This document shows, one piece after another, positions 1 to 8,296 of a DNA stretch of 64,000 nt (positions are counted from its first letter, which is position 1; each line of letters opens with the position of its first letter). Location of the stretch: assembly GCF_049686335.1 (NCBI RefSeq), contig NZ_JBAVHX010000022.1, positions 1-64,000 on the forward strand, read 5' to 3'. This stretch comes from Buttiauxella sp049686335. GTDB taxonomy: Bacteria; Pseudomonadota; Gammaproteobacteria; Enterobacterales; Enterobacteriaceae. The translations under genes and the position numbers were made by a program. The notes beneath the pieces are model-generated. The model did no database searches. It worked only from the letters and a program-made list of their open reading frames with translations, and was not told where the DNA came from.

Positions 1-229
1 TGACGATACCGCGCACCCGGCGTTTAATTTCTTCGCCCTGCCAGATAACCAGAGTGGCTGTTTCATCAAGGATGTTTTTGAAGTCAATTGCCGGGTCCTT
101 GCAGGCGACGGTGATATCCAGGCTGAAAAGGGAAGAGAGAGATTGTTTGAGTTTAAAGCCCACCACCGCAAAGGTGTCCGCCGGAGTATGCCCGGCGCTG
201 AAGGTAAAGCGGGTGCCGTCTGAAGCCAT
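1..229 (-). CDS. vgrG: VgrG (TssI) type VI secretion spike protein, N-terminus only
   Basis: The first 76 codons of a gene that leaves the window at its left edge. Reading leftwards from the ATG at 229, the protein begins MASDGTRFTF and carries the blocks FAVVGFKLKQSLSS, LDITVACKDP and TLVIWQGEEIKRRVRGIV. This is the characteristic start of VgrG/Rhs-Vgr proteins, the trimeric spike at the tip of the type VI secretion tube that is expelled into target cells. An AGGAAAGGA ribosome site lies just upstream of the ATG. The C-terminus, where an effector domain would sit, is outside the window. E. coli K-12 has no vgrG here, so this is accessory DNA next to the core mng-cyd block. Family assignment is firm; the effector is unknown. 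Confidence 0.85.
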   Translation of the reverse strand, partial: MASDGTRFTFSAGHTPADTFAVVGFKLKQSLSSLFSLDITVACKDPAIDFKNILDETATLVIWQGEEIKRRVRGIV

Positions 230-361
230 GATGGAAGTCCTTTCCTGTCCGTGGAATTATTGATCAGAGCCTGTAATTAAAATTTAATCATTGGCCTGAT
301 AAATATAATAAAATCAATGAAATAGAGGGTGTTGAAAATAAGGGTAGATAGAGGATGTAAC

Positions 362-377
362 CGTGATAAAGATCACG
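362..377. promoter_or_regulatory. CRP-like palindrome upstream of vgrG
   Basis: CGTGATAAAGATCACG is a perfect dyad of CGTGA and TCACG around six bases, one base per arm away from the CRP consensus TGTGA-N6-TCACA. It lies 133 bp upstream of the vgrG start and beyond the 3' end of mngR, so vgrG is the only gene it could control from upstream. The rest of 230-503 is AT-rich and holds no gene I can recognise. The CRP assignment is inference from the consensus. Confidence 0.45.
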
Positions 378-503
378 ATTATGTAAATTAGAAAATGGAC
401 ATTTCGATGTGTTAGCAGAGTAGAAATTTCTCTTGATAGCACCATTTGGGGGATTACGTTAATGATGCTATCGGGGGAATAAGTGAAGGGGTTGTTAACA
501 GAT

Positions 504-1223
504 TTAGTGCTTGCGCCGCGCCACCAGGGTAAATTTGTAATCGTCACTTTTAAAGATGTTGCGGCTGTACTCAAACACCCGTCCATCCTTCAGATAGCCG
601 CACGAAATCTTCTCAAGAATCGGTTTGCTGGCATCAATTCCTAACGCTTCAACGACCTCATCTGAAGGCATTACCGGAATGATTTCTTGCTCGCTGCGGT
701 CGATGACCATTTTCTTCACGTTCTCAATAAAGTGATATTTCGAGTTTTCCATCACTTCCCAGGTCAGGTCAGGGAACAGCGAAAGCGGCATCCAGGTCTC
801 TTCCAGAGTGACGGGTTTTTGTTTGATAAAACGCACGCGTTTTACATGCCAGACTTTGTCATCCGTGGTGAGTTGCAGACGTTGTGCTAAAAAATCATCG
901 GCTTTGGTGACTTCAAAAACTTGTACTTCGCTGTGGGTTTCGACGTTTCGGTCAGCCAGTTTTTCATAGAAGCTGGTCAGTTGATAAATATCGTAATTGA
1001 CCTTTTCTTCCTTAACGTACGATCCGCTGCCCTGAATGCTCTCAATGATTTGCTGCTCGGTAAGCTGTTTTAGCGCCTGGCGTACGGTGACGCGGCTCAC
1101 CGCAAATTGAGCCTGTAGTGCTGATTCCGTCGGCAGCGCATCACCTGGTTTCAGCTCACCATTTTCAACCTGTAGGCGGATCGTATCGGCAATCTGACGG
1201 TACATCGGTTTCTTAGCCACCAC
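504..1223 (-). CDS. mngR: MngR, GntR/HutC-family repressor of the mannosyl-glycerate operon
   Basis: A 239-residue regulator of the GntR family, HutC subfamily, matching E. coli MngR (FarR, 240 aa). The N-terminal winged helix (about residues 5-72) contains PGDALPTESALQ and SRVTVRQALKQL. The C-terminal UTRA ligand domain includes ETWMPLSLFPDLTW and VFEYSRN. MngR represses mngAB and is reported to respond to fatty acids or mannosyl-glycerate. The gene diverges from mngA, sharing a 178 bp intergenic region. Translation probably starts at GTG 1223 (or the adjacent GTG 1220), placed behind an AGGGG ribosome site. Identity is well supported by both sequence and neighbours. Confidence 0.93.
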   Translation of the reverse strand: MVAKKPMYRQIADTIRLQVENGELKPGDALPTESALQAQFAVSRVTVRQALKQLTEQQIIESIQGSGSYVKEEKVNYDIYQLTSFYEKLADRNVETHSEVQVFEVTKADDFLAQRLQLTTDDKVWHVKRVRFIKQKPVTLEETWMPLSLFPDLTWEVMENSKYHFIENVKKMVIDRSEQEIIPVMPSDEVVEALGIDASKPILEKISCGYLKDGRVFEYSRNIFKSDDYKFTLVARRKH

Positions 1224-1292
1224 GTAGTCCCCTGAGAACGTTAAAAATCATGGCGAATCATAGCGCCATTCATCACTGCTGTTAACTGATAA

Positions 1293-1345
1293 GTATTAAT
1301 ACAAATTACATACAAATATTTAATGAAGTGAAATTGATCACATAA
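1293..1345. promoter_or_regulatory. mngR-mngA divergent control region: candidate operator and CRP site
   Basis: Two sites are visible. GTATTAATAC (1293-1302) is a perfect 10 bp palindrome of the size and AT-rich character used by HutC-type GntR regulators, so it is a candidate MngR operator. AGTGA-AATTGA-TCACA (1327-1342) matches the CRP consensus at nine of ten key bases and lies about 60 bp upstream of the mngA start, a suitable place for catabolite activation of a PTS operon. Assignments are from consensus only. Confidence 0.5.
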
Positions 1346-1401
1346 AGGTATTGTTTTGCTGTGTAAGCTTGCGGCAACTGGAACCGACTCCTTACGAGGG
1401 A

Positions 1402-3324
1402 ATGATGAACCTGACGGCGTTGACTCACCCTGATTTGCTCACACTGCAAACGACGTTTGCCAGTCGTGATGAAGCGATACACACGATGGCGAAACAACTG
1501 GCTGCGGTTGGAAAACTACATAACCTGGAACAATTTCTGGCCGAAGTATTTTCACGTGAAGCGCAGGGGCCAACTGCACTCGGCGAAGGGTTGGCAGTGC
1601 CGCATGGTAAAACGAACGCGGTAAGAGAAGCGGCATTTGCCGCTGCAACGCTGAAAACACCTGTCGATTGGGAAGGTATAGACGGGCCTGAAGCGGTGCG
1701 GATGATCTTCCTGCTGGCGATTCCAGAAGGCGAAGCCGGTTCAACACATATGCAGCTTTTGACTTCGCTGACTACCGCGCTGGTTGATGATGAAGTACGC
1801 GAAAAAGTCATGCTCGCATCCACAGTCGAAGAGTTTCTGGCGTTGCTAAATAGCGAGCCACAAAGTGTAGCGGTTGAGGAAGATGCTTCCCGTCCGACGA
1901 TCGTTTGTGTTACGGCATGCCCGGCTGGGATTGCGCACACTTATATGGCGGCAGAATATCTGGAAAAAGCCGGGCGAAAACTGGGCATTAATGTTTATGT
2001 CGAGAAACAGGGCGCAAATGGTGTGGAAGGGCGTTTGACCGCCCGGCAGATTAATCAGGCTCACGCGTGTGTATTTGCTGCTGAAGTGGCAGTAAAAGAA
2101 GCCGAACGCTTCAAAGGTATTCCATCCATCACCACACCGGTTGCAGAGCCTATCAAACATGCCGAACGTATTTTGCAGCAAGCACTGGCGTTGAGAGCGT
2201 CATCTGATGAACGTGTGCAGCAACCAGATGAAGTGCAAACCGCACCAGGTTTTAAAACCGAATTAAAGCAGGCGTTACTGAGCGGGATTTCGTTTGCAGT
2301 TCCACTGATTGTGGCGGGCGGTACGGTGTTAGCCGTCGCTGTTTTATTAGCGCAAATTTTTGGTTTGCAGCATTTGTTCGATCTCGAAAACTCCTGGCTT
2401 TGGATGTACCGCAAACTTGGCGGTGGCATGCTCGGCACGCTGATGGTGCCCGTTCTGGCGGCCTACACCGCTTATTCACTCGCCGATAAACCCGCGCTCG
2501 GCCCGGGTTTTGCGGCAGGGCTTGCGGCAAACATGATTGGCTCTGGTTTTCTCGGTGGGGTGGTGGGCGGTTTAATCGCAGGTTACCTGATGCGCTGGGT
2601 GAAAAAGCACATTCGCCTCAGCCCTAACTTCAATGGGTTCCTTACTTTCTACCTTTATCCCGTGATTGGCACGCTTGTCGCGGGCAGCCTGATGCTGTTT
2701 GTGATTGGCGAACCCGTCGCCTGGATCAACACCTCCTTAACTCACTGGCTTAATGGTTTATCCGGCAGTAATGCCCTGTTGCTGGGGGCGATTCTGGGTT
2801 TCATGTGTTCATTTGATCTCGGTGGCCCGGTGAATAAAGCCTCTTACGCGTTTTGCCTCGGCGCAATGGCAAACGGGGTATATGGGCCTTACGCCATTTT
2901 CGCCTCAGTCAAAATGGTTTCGGCCTTTACGGTCACCGCTTCGACTCTGATTGCCCCACGTCTGTTTAAGGATTTTGAGATTGAAACCGGTAAATCGACC
3001 TGGCTGCTCGGGCTTGCGGGGATCACCGAAGGCGCGATCCCGATGGCGATTGAAGATCCTGTCCGCGTCATTGGTTCATTCCTCGTCGGCTCGGTCGTAA
3101 CTGGTGCGATGGTGGGGGCGATGAATATCGGTTTATCGACCCCCGGCGCGGGCATCTTTTCATTGTTCTTGCTTCATCCTGGCGACCATTCCGGCATGGC
3201 TGCGGCGGCTGTCTGGTTTGGCGCAGCGTTGGTCGGCACCGCCATTTCTACATTGGTACTCATTTTGTGGCGCAGGCAGGCGGTTAAGCAGGGCAAATAT
3301 TCCACTGAAAGCGTTTTATCGTAA
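1402..3324 (+). CDS. mngA: MngA, PTS EIIABC for 2-O-alpha-mannosyl-D-glycerate
   Basis: Fructose-family PTS permease that imports and phosphorylates 2-O-alpha-mannosyl-D-glycerate, delivering 6-phospho-mannosylglycerate to MngB. One 640-residue chain holds EIIA (phospho-His near 68 in AVPHGK), EIIB (phospho-Cys near 173 in TACPAGIAHT) and a membrane EIIC from about residue 285, with motifs DLGGPVNKA and ITEGAIPMAIEDP. E. coli MngA is 658 aa. The open frame continues upstream to 1351, but the GAGGG ribosome site at 1396-1400 favours the tandem ATGs at 1402 and 1405; 1405 has the better spacing. mngB follows after 25 bp, so the two form an operon. Confidence 0.93.
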   Translation: MMNLTALTHPDLLTLQTTFASRDEAIHTMAKQLAAVGKLHNLEQFLAEVFSREAQGPTALGEGLAVPHGKTNAVREAAFAAATLKTPVDWEGIDGPEAVRMIFLLAIPEGEAGSTHMQLLTSLTTALVDDEVREKVMLASTVEEFLALLNSEPQSVAVEEDASRPTIVCVTACPAGIAHTYMAAEYLEKAGRKLGINVYVEKQGANGVEGRLTARQINQAHACVFAAEVAVKEAERFKGIPSITTPVAEPIKHAERILQQALALRASSDERVQQPDEVQTAPGFKTELKQALLSGISFAVPLIVAGGTVLAVAVLLAQIFGLQHLFDLENSWLWMYRKLGGGMLGTLMVPVLAAYTAYSLADKPALGPGFAAGLAANMIGSGFLGGVVGGLIAGYLMRWVKKHIRLSPNFNGFLTFYLYPVIGTLVAGSLMLFVIGEPVAWINTSLTHWLNGLSGSNALLLGAILGFMCSFDLGGPVNKASYAFCLGAMANGVYGPYAIFASVKMVSAFTVTASTLIAPRLFKDFEIETGKSTWLLGLAGITEGAIPMAIEDPVRVIGSFLVGSVVTGAMVGAMNIGLSTPGAGIFSLFLLHPGDHSGMAAAAVWFGAALVGTAISTLVLILWRRQAVKQGKYSTESVLS

Positions 3325-3349
3325 TCACTCAGAAGTAAGGCAAACAAGA

Positions 3350-5992
3350 ATGAAAGCTGTATCTCGTGTTCATATCACTCCCCATATGCATTGGGATCGT
3401 GAATGGTATTTCACCACCGAAGAATCACGCATCCTGTTGATTAACAATATGGAAGAGATTCTGGATCGCCTTGAGTGTGACCCTGAATATAAGTATTACG
3501 TGCTTGATGGGCAAACGGCCGTGCTGGAAGATTATTTTGCGATTAAGCCAGAGAATAAACCGCGTGTGAAAGCGTTGGTCGAGGCGGGTAAGCTTATCAT
3601 CGGCCCGTGGTATACGCAGACTGACACCACGATTGTTTCGGGTGAGTCCATCGTTCGCAACCTGATGTACGGCATGCGTGACTGCATGGCGTTTGGCGAA
3701 CCGATGAAGATTGGTTATCTTCCGGATTCTTTCGGGATGTCCGCACAATTGCCGCATATCTTTAACGGTTTTGGCATTAAACACGCGATGTTCTGGCGCG
3801 GCTGTTCAGAGCGTCACGGTACGGACAGAACTGAATTCTTATGGCAAAGCAATGATGGCAGTGAAGTCGTCTCCCAGGTTCTGCCGCTGGGTTATGCTAT
3901 CGGTAAATATTTGCCAGAAGACGAAGCTTTATTGCGTAAACGTCTCGACAGCTATTTTGACGTGCTGGAAAAGGTTTCCGCGACACAGGAAATCTTACTG
4001 CCAAACGGGCATGACCAAATGCCTCTGCAACAGAATATCTTCGCGGTGATGGACAAACTGCGAGAGATTTACCCGCAGCGCGAGTTCGTGATGAGCCGTT
4101 TTGAGGAAGTCTTCGAGAAAATTGAAGCATTGCGCGAGAAACTTGCCACGCTAAAAGGCGAGTTTATCGACGGCAAGTATATGCGTGTGCACCGCACCAT
4201 CAGTTCTACGCGCATGGATATCAAAATTGCTCACGCTCAGATTGAGAACAAAATCGTCAATATTCTCGAGCCGCTGGCGTCCATCGCGTGGTCGCTGGGT
4301 TTTGAATATCACCACGGCCTGCTGGAAAAAATGTGGAAAGAGATCCTGAAAAACCATGCGCATGACAGCATCGGCTGCTGCTGTAGCGACAAAGTGCATC
4401 AGGAAATCATGAACCGCTTTGTGCTGGCGGACGACATGGCTGAAAACCTGATTCGTTTTTACATGCGTAAAATTGTCGACAATATGCCTGCTACAACAGC
4501 CGATAAACTGACGTTTTTCAACATGATGCCATATCCGCGCGAAGAGGTGATCAACACCACTATACGCATTCGCGCCAGCCAGTTTTCCCTCAAAGATGAG
4601 CAGGGCAATGAAGTTGAATATTTCATCCGCGCAGCGCGTGAAATCGATCCCGGCCTGGTCGACAGGCAAATCGTGCATTACGGCAATTACGATCCGTTTA
4701 TGGAATATGACATTCAGCTCAACCAGGTGCTGCCAGCAATGGGCTATTGCACGTTGTATGTTGAAGGGCAAAAACCGGGTTTAAAACATACTGTGCCTGA
4801 AGTTAGCGACGCCTTACTGGAAAACAATTTCTACCGCATCGACCTGAACCAGAATGGCACGCTGCATATCACTGATAAACAAAGTGGCCTGAGCTATGAC
4901 CAGGTTCTGCAACTGGAGGACGGCTCAGACGATGGCGATGAATATGATTATTCTCCCGCCAAAGCCGAATGGTTGATTTACTCGACTTCGAGCGCGCACG
5001 TTTGCGAAGTGAACCACGAAGCCTGGCAAAGTACTGCGACGCTGAAACTGCGTATGGCATTGCCTGAAAATCTTCAACAGCGTGCCGGGCGGCAGGGGAG
5101 TGGTTATCTGGACGCGGAATTTCACATCACGCTTGCACATAATAGCCGTCGCATAGATATGGAAATTCACCTCGATAACCAGGCTGACGATCACCGTGTA
5201 AGGGTGCTGATACCGACGCCTTTCCCATCTGCAACAGTGCTGGCAGATAACCAGTTCGGCACTATTACACGCCCGGTCGATGACACGGCGATGGAAAACT
5301 GGGAAGAAGAGGGCTGGAAAGAAGCGCCGATTCCGGTGTGGAATTTGCTTAACTATGCCGCGCTGCATGATGGTAAAAAAGGTGTGGCGCTGTTTACCGA
5401 CGGGCTTCGTGAGTTTGAAATTATTGGCGAGAACAAAGACACTTTTGCGCTGACCTTATTCCGTTCTGTGGGGGTACTGGGTAAAGAAGAGTTGGTTTTA
5501 CGCCCCGGTCGCCCGTCTGGCATCAAATTGCTGACGCCTGATTCGCAAGTACGGGGAAAACTATGCTGTCGTTTTAGTCTGATGGCATTTAGTGGTTCGC
5601 CTACGACCGCAGGAATTGCCCAACACGCTCGTGCCTGGCTGACACCCGTGCAGTGCTACAACAAAATTCCATTCGATGCGATGAAACTTAACCGGGTAGA
5701 TTTCGACACGCCGGGCACATTTAGCTTGCTTACGATGCCTTCAGTGGGATGTATGCTCAGTGCGCTTAAAAAGGCCGAAGACCGCGATGAGTTGATTATT
5801 CGTATCTTTAACCCTGACGAGCAACAGGTAAGCGAAGGGATGGTGGCATGTACGTTGCCCGTTGTTGGCTGGAAGGAGACAGGAATGGATGAAAAACCAT
5901 TGTCACAACAAGGAGAAAGCCCAGGGCAGTTTTCCAAAATTAAACCCTGTCAGTCGCGGACATTTAGCCTGGCGATAGTTCGCCCAAGATAG
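3350..5992 (+). CDS. mngB: MngB, mannosyl-glycerate hydrolase (GH38 alpha-mannosidase)
   Basis: An 880-residue cytosolic glycoside hydrolase of family 38, near the 877 aa of E. coli MngB. It cleaves the phosphorylated mannosyl-glycerate produced by MngA to mannose 6-phosphate and glycerate. Visible family marks are the N-terminal metal-binding HMHWDREW (residues 12-19) and LPDSFGMSAQLPHI, whose Asp is the nucleophile position by family alignment. The central helical domain contains HAHDSIGCCCSDKVHQ. The open frame extends upstream into mngA, but the ATG at 3350 has a GTAAGG ribosome site and reproduces the E. coli N-terminus MKAVSRVHITPH. A terminator follows at 6021. Confidence 0.93.
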   Translation: MKAVSRVHITPHMHWDREWYFTTEESRILLINNMEEILDRLECDPEYKYYVLDGQTAVLEDYFAIKPENKPRVKALVEAGKLIIGPWYTQTDTTIVSGESIVRNLMYGMRDCMAFGEPMKIGYLPDSFGMSAQLPHIFNGFGIKHAMFWRGCSERHGTDRTEFLWQSNDGSEVVSQVLPLGYAIGKYLPEDEALLRKRLDSYFDVLEKVSATQEILLPNGHDQMPLQQNIFAVMDKLREIYPQREFVMSRFEEVFEKIEALREKLATLKGEFIDGKYMRVHRTISSTRMDIKIAHAQIENKIVNILEPLASIAWSLGFEYHHGLLEKMWKEILKNHAHDSIGCCCSDKVHQEIMNRFVLADDMAENLIRFYMRKIVDNMPATTADKLTFFNMMPYPREEVINTTIRIRASQFSLKDEQGNEVEYFIRAAREIDPGLVDRQIVHYGNYDPFMEYDIQLNQVLPAMGYCTLYVEGQKPGLKHTVPEVSDALLENNFYRIDLNQNGTLHITDKQSGLSYDQVLQLEDGSDDGDEYDYSPAKAEWLIYSTSSAHVCEVNHEAWQSTATLKLRMALPENLQQRAGRQGSGYLDAEFHITLAHNSRRIDMEIHLDNQADDHRVRVLIPTPFPSATVLADNQFGTITRPVDDTAMENWEEEGWKEAPIPVWNLLNYAALHDGKKGVALFTDGLREFEIIGENKDTFALTLFRSVGVLGKEELVLRPGRPSGIKLLTPDSQVRGKLCCRFSLMAFSGSPTTAGIAQHARAWLTPVQCYNKIPFDAMKLNRVDFDTPGTFSLLTMPSVGCMLSALKKAEDRDELIIRIFNPDEQQVSEGMVACTLPVVGWKETGMDEKPLSQQGESPGQFSKIKPCQSRTFSLAIVRPR

Positions 5993-6020
5993 TGTTATTG
6001 CTTAATTCCTATCCCGGAGG

Positions 6021-6049
6021 CCACGTTTTTACGTGGTCTTTCTGTTTTT
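6021..6049 (+). terminator. Terminator of mngAB
   Basis: CCACGT/ACGTGG hairpin at 6021-6036 with a four-base loop, followed by a T-rich tail. It lies 29 bp after the mngB stop codon. Confidence 0.7.
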
Positions 6050-6712
6050 CTTGACGAACTTGTCAGACGTCTAACTTTATCAAAAGCAATGATTTGTTAA
6101 TCTGCATAACATTAAAAGTAAAATAAATGTTGCTGACAAGCAAAAAAGGAAATGAACCCGGGAAAATACCCCGAGGTGATTAACGCAACGTGAAATTAGT
6201 TGTTGAGGAATTAATTTCTGATAGTGCTTCAAATAAATAGCTTTTGTGTATAGCTATCATTCTTGCATTTAACGAAAACGTCTTTTTGAAAACATATCAT
6301 TAACAACAAGTTCACCATTCATTGTGGTCAGAAACCAAATTAACAATCCGAGAATTAATTGCGCTAGATCAATATCTAAAACTAGCAAGTAGGGTGCGAA
6401 AGCGCGTAAATTGTTGCAGATCAAGATGGCGGTTAGTGGACATTTTCGCTATAAATTGATCACTGTCGAGAAACGTAAATAACTCTAAGCAATTACCTGT
6501 TTATTGTAGGGAAATTGCAGGGTAATATATTTGCGGATTATTTTTGATTTTTATTAACGTGTTTGTAACCTTTCATCTTTCTTTGTTACATGTAAATAAA
6601 GTACACGAAGGATGAAGTCTGGAAGCTAATGTTTTTGTATTAGGGCATGCGTTGTGGGGAACCTGCGGGTGAACCATGGTCGAAGTCTTCATGCGAAGAG
6701 CAAGGAGTCAAG
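6050..6712. promoter_or_regulatory. Long AT-rich cydA control region with FNR-like and ArcA-like sites
   Basis: About 660 bp without a convincing gene. In E. coli the cyd operon has several promoters and is controlled by ArcA and FNR, and this region looks equivalent. TTGAT-TTTT-ATTAA (6544-6557) matches the FNR consensus TTGAT-N4-ATCAA at nine of ten bases. AAACATATCATTAAC (6290-6304, reverse strand GTTAATGATATGTTT) resembles ArcA boxes. A weaker half-matching FNR site, TTGCGCTAGATCAA, lies at about 6359-6372. The last 100 bp, from about 6610, are less AT-rich and probably form the untranslated leader. Site assignments rest on consensus matching. Confidence 0.55.
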
Positions 6713-8281
6713 ATGTTGGATATTGTCGAACTGTCGCGCTTACAGTTTGCCTTGACCGCGATGTACCACTTCCTGTTTGTGCCACTAACGCTCGGTATGG
6801 CGTTCTTGCTGGCCATCATGGAAACGGTTTACGTCTTATCAGGTAAACAAATTTATAAAGATATGACCAAGTTCTGGGGCAAGTTGTTTGGTATCAACTT
6901 CGCTTTGGGTGTGGCCACCGGTTTAACCATGGAGTTCCAGTTCGGCACAAACTGGTCTTATTACTCACATTACGTGGGTGACATTTTTGGTGCCCCGCTG
7001 GCCATCGAAGGCCTGATGGCGTTCTTCCTTGAATCCACCTTTGTTGGTCTGTTCTTCTTTGGTTGGGATCGCCTGGGTAAAGTTCAGCACATGGCGGTGA
7101 CCTGGCTAGTCGCGCTTGGCTCTAACCTCTCAGCACTGTGGATTCTGGTTGCGAATGGCTGGATGCAAAACCCAATTGCTTCCGACTTCAACTTCGAAAC
7201 CATGCGCATGGAGATGGTGAGCTTCTCCGAACTGGTATTGAACCCAGTTGCTCAGGTTAAATTCGTTCACACCGTAGCATCTGGCTATGTGTGCGGCGCG
7301 ATGTTCATCCTTGGCGTTAGCTCCTATTACTTGCTTAAAGGCCGTGACGTCGCATTTGCGAAGCGTTCTTTTGCCATCGCTGCAAGCTTCGGTATGGCGG
7401 CAATCCTGTCTGTCATCGTGCTGGGTGATGAATCCGGCTACGAAATGGGTGACGTGCAGAAAACCAAGCTGGCTGCTATTGAAGCCGAATGGGAAACACA
7501 ACCGGCTCCTGCATCCTTCACGCTGTTTGGTATTCCTGACCAGGACAAGCAAGAAAACCACTTCGCGATTCAAATTCCTTACGCGTTGGGCATCATTGCG
7601 ACCCGTTCAGTGGACACCCCAGTTATCGGTCTGAAAGACCTGATGGTGCAACACGAAGAACGTATTCGTAACGGCATGAAGGCTTACAGCCTGCTGGAAC
7701 AGTTACGTGCAGGGTCTAACGACCAGGCAGTTCGTGATGACTTTAATGCCATTAAGAAAGACCTGGGTTACGGCCTGCTGCTGAAACGCTATACCCCGAA
7801 CGTCTCCGACGCGACGGAAGAGCAGATTCAGAAAGCAACCAAAGACTCTATTCCACGCGTTGCGCCGCTGTACTTTGCATTCCGTATCATGGTTGGTTGT
7901 GGCTTCCTAATGCTGTTCATTATCGCTGCTTCCTTCTGGACGGTAACGCGTAACGCAATCGGCTCGAAAAAATGGCTGCTGCGTGCAGCACTCTATGGCA
8001 TCCCATTGCCGTGGATTGCGATTGAATCCGGCTGGTTTGTTGCCGAATACGGTCGTCAACCATGGGCAGTCGGTGAAGTATTGCCAACTGCGGTCGCTAA
8101 CTCCTCGCTGACCGTAGGCGATCTGATCTTCTCCATGGTATTGATTTGCGGCCTTTACACGCTGTTTATGGTGGCGGAACTGTTCCTGATGTTCAAATTT
8201 GCTCGCCTTGGGCCGAGCAGTCTGAAAACAGGTCGCTATCACTTTGAGCAGTCCAATGTGGCTTCTCAGCCGGCACGCTAA
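6713..8281 (+). CDS. cydA: Cytochrome bd-I ubiquinol oxidase subunit I
   Basis: Catalytic subunit of the high-affinity, proton-nonpumping quinol oxidase of the inner membrane, which carries haems b558, b595 and d and oxidises ubiquinol while reducing oxygen to water. The 522-residue length equals E. coli CydA. His19 (TAMYH), the second haem ligand in VKFVHTVASG (near 186), the Q-loop segment around GDESGYEMGD and the signature GRQPW are all present. The reading frame is open back to 6647, but the AAGGAG at 6702-6707 sets the start at ATG 6713, giving MLDIVELSRLQF. First gene of cydA-cydB-cydX-ybgE. Confidence 0.97.
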   Translation: MLDIVELSRLQFALTAMYHFLFVPLTLGMAFLLAIMETVYVLSGKQIYKDMTKFWGKLFGINFALGVATGLTMEFQFGTNWSYYSHYVGDIFGAPLAIEGLMAFFLESTFVGLFFFGWDRLGKVQHMAVTWLVALGSNLSALWILVANGWMQNPIASDFNFETMRMEMVSFSELVLNPVAQVKFVHTVASGYVCGAMFILGVSSYYLLKGRDVAFAKRSFAIAASFGMAAILSVIVLGDESGYEMGDVQKTKLAAIEAEWETQPAPASFTLFGIPDQDKQENHFAIQIPYALGIIATRSVDTPVIGLKDLMVQHEERIRNGMKAYSLLEQLRAGSNDQAVRDDFNAIKKDLGYGLLLKRYTPNVSDATEEQIQKATKDSIPRVAPLYFAFRIMVGCGFLMLFIIAASFWTVTRNAIGSKKWLLRAALYGIPLPWIAIESGWFVAEYGRQPWAVGEVLPTAVANSSLTVGDLIFSMVLICGLYTLFMVAELFLMFKFARLGPSSLKTGRYHFEQSNVASQPAR

Positions 8282-8296
8282 GACAGGAGTCGTCAA

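Noticed and set aside
6152..6193. A 13-codon small frame (MNPGKYPEVINAT) with AAGGA just upstream, in the cydA control region
   Set aside because: The ribosome site is only a base or two from the ATG, and there is no evidence of conservation, so I do not call it a gene.
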